The notes under the pieces are model-generated. The model had not been told where the DNA came from and made no database searches. It worked only from the letters and a program-made list of their open reading frames with translations. Below, one piece after another: positions 9,204 to 9,823 of a DNA stretch of 9,823 nucleotides (position 1 is its first letter; every line of letters begins with the position of its first letter). Both the position numbers and the translations under genes were made by a program. Source of the DNA: Micromonospora chokoriensis (GTDB lineage Bacteria; Actinomycetota; Actinomycetes; Mycobacteriales; Micromonosporaceae). The DNA is taken from contig NZ_JOAN01000040.1 in the NCBI RefSeq assembly GCF_000718555.1, positions 1 to 9,823 of the forward strand, written 5' to 3'.

Positions 9204-9278
9204 GATCGGCTCGGGTTTCATGAAGTCGGGGCATCCTCGACCGTGGGACACCGCAACTTCCTGGAACCGGGGTGGATC
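9204..9278. repeat. 75-bp GATC-bounded palindromic element, copy C
   Basis: Two 32-nt arms (9204-9235 and 9247-9278) surround an 11-nt centre, the same geometry as copy A at 6705-6779. Arms match each other at about 23 of 32 positions. Against copy A the left arms agree at 24 of 32 and the right arms at 25 of 32, sharing GATCG-CTCG, GAAG-CGGGG and GGTGTC blocks. The palindrome extends two more bases outward each side (AT...AT). It lies in the spacer between uvrC and the terminal gene. Confidence 0.78.
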
Positions 9279-9455
9279 ATGCGGGGCGGAGGGCCGCGGG
9301 TGGGTGGGTTGTCCGGTTTGAGCCTTGGTGTGGGGTGGTCGGGGTCACCCGGGTGGTGGAATCGGGGGCCGGGCGGGGTCGTTATACCTGGCAGACCACC
9401 GCGACTTTTCGGGTTGTGGTGCGTGGCAGCCGCCGGGAACACCCGGCAGCCCGCC

Positions 9456-9662
9456 CCGGTTACCTCCCCCGCACCGCCAAGCACCACACCGGCCCGCCGC
9501 CGGGGCGGAATGATCCGCTGGCTCGGCCGGTTACACACCCCGCACGGCCAAGCAACACCACACCGGTCGACCGCCGGGCGGGAATGATCCGCTGGCCCGC
9601 CCCGGTTACACACCCCGCACCACCGAGTACCGCTCCCGCCGGACGCGGAATGATCCGCCGGC
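9456..9662 (+). repeat. Three tandem 71-75 bp units in the leader of the terminal gene
   Basis: Units begin at 9456, 9527 and 9602, each with CCGGTTAC, then CCCCGCAC, a CCAAGCA-like block, an ACCGG-type block, and end with GGAATGATCCGCYGGC (from 9507, 9581 and 9647). The last motif can fold as GCGGA-atga-TCCGC in units 1 and 3. In unit 2 GGGCGGG (9576-9582) can pair with CCCGCCC (9596-9602), placing the motif in the loop. Periods of 71 and 75 are not codon multiples, so this is not repeat-protein coding. The array ends 93 nt before the terminal gene start. Confidence 0.85.
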
Positions 9663-9740
9663 TTCGCGGGTCGCCGGGCACCCCTCGAACTTCCCCCCGC
9701 ACGGCCACCCCCGGATGCCGTCGTGGGCACCCCCGATGCA

Positions 9741-9746
9741 GAGGAG
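9741..9746 (+). promoter_or_regulatory. Ribosome binding site of the terminal gene
   Basis: GAGGAG stands 9 nt before ATG 9756. It is the only good Shine-Dalgarno in the preceding several hundred bases and fixes the start. Confidence 0.7.
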
Positions 9747-9755
9747 CACGCCATC

Positions 9756-9823
9756 ATGCGTACCGATCTGATCCGTAAGACCGCACTGACCGCTGCTGGC
9801 CTCGCGTTCACCGGCGGCGCCAT
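9756..9823 (+). CDS. Secreted protein, N-terminus only (cut by window end)
   Basis: Only 22 codons are visible, too few for the automatic reading frames. The peptide begins MRTDLIRKTALTAAGLAFTG: a basic n-region (R2, R7, K8) then a hydrophobic Ala/Leu/Thr segment from residue 9. This is a typical Sec signal peptide start, so the product is probably exported to the cell wall or medium. There is no RR pair, and no lipobox within the visible part. A good ribosome binding site (9741-9746) supports the start. Family and function cannot be told from this fragment. Its long repeat-bearing upstream region may be its 5' leader. Confidence 0.75.
   Translation, partial: MRTDLIRKTALTAAGLAFTGGA

Larger units (their letters stand above)
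8815..9755. other. Repeat-rich non-coding region after uvrC
   Basis: About 940 nt without a convincing gene. It holds, in order, 20-bp tandem repeats, a 73-bp palindrome, a short direct-repeat patch, a 75-bp palindrome, and a three-unit array leading to the terminal gene. Open frames on both strands here are Arg/Pro/Gly-rich, lack ribosome binding sites and follow the repeats. No clear terminator for uvrC and no convincing promoter for the terminal gene was found. Confidence 0.7.

Noticed and set aside
8899..9251. Minus-strand open frames of about 100 codons
   Set aside because: Arg/Pro-rich translations run through the palindromes and direct repeats and lack ribosome sites.
9010..9755. c-di-AMP (ydaO) riboswitch before the secreted-protein gene
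   Set aside because: Such elements often precede actinobacterial cell-wall hydrolase genes, but the expected GGGGTGAATC-type conserved blocks were not found. An Rfam covariance search would settle it.
9218..9823. Minus-strand 201-codon frame through the three-unit array
   Set aside because: It is only open because of composition; repeat periods of 71 and 75 shift frame between units, and the plus-strand gene start at 9756 is better supported.

Overview
The window is very GC-rich, has strong third-position GC bias, and uses GTG starts and leaderless promoters of the TAnnnT type. The gene content (a mycothiol-dependent isomerase family protein, and uvrA and uvrC close together with a Rieske lipoprotein) points to a high-GC actinobacterium, most likely Micromonosporaceae (Micromonospora-like). 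The genus is an inference from style and gene order, not from a search.

Layout. On the minus strand, a two-gene unit reads leftward: a maleylpyruvate isomerase/DinB-type protein (774-1490) followed after 7 nt by an MBL-fold hydrolase (113-766). Divergent from it is an rsgA-type GTPase (1670-2740), preceded by a possible 16-codon leader peptide. Then come uvrA (3002-5947), a strong hairpin terminator (5967-6003), a Tat-exported Rieske lipoprotein (6111-6599), and uvrC (6826-8814). The last 1 kb is mostly non-coding and repeat-rich (8815-9755). It leads into the first 22 codons of a secreted protein (9756 to the window edge).

Function. UvrA (damage recognition) and UvrC (dual incision) are two of the three core proteins of nucleotide excision repair; uvrB is not in the window. 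Both genes carry an upstream match to the PafBC/RecA-NDp DNA-damage promoter (tTGTCRgtg-N8-TAnnnT) with exactly the right spacing, and no LexA box was seen. The two genes therefore look co-induced by damage although they are separate transcription units. The uvrC promoter places its GTG start at the predicted +1, so its mRNA should be leaderless.

No novel enzyme system was found. The least explained material is non-coding: a family of 75-bp GATC-bounded palindromes (two clear copies flanking uvrC, one diverged), 20-bp tandem repeats after uvrC, and three roughly 71-75 bp tandem units in the apparent 5' leader of the terminal secreted gene.
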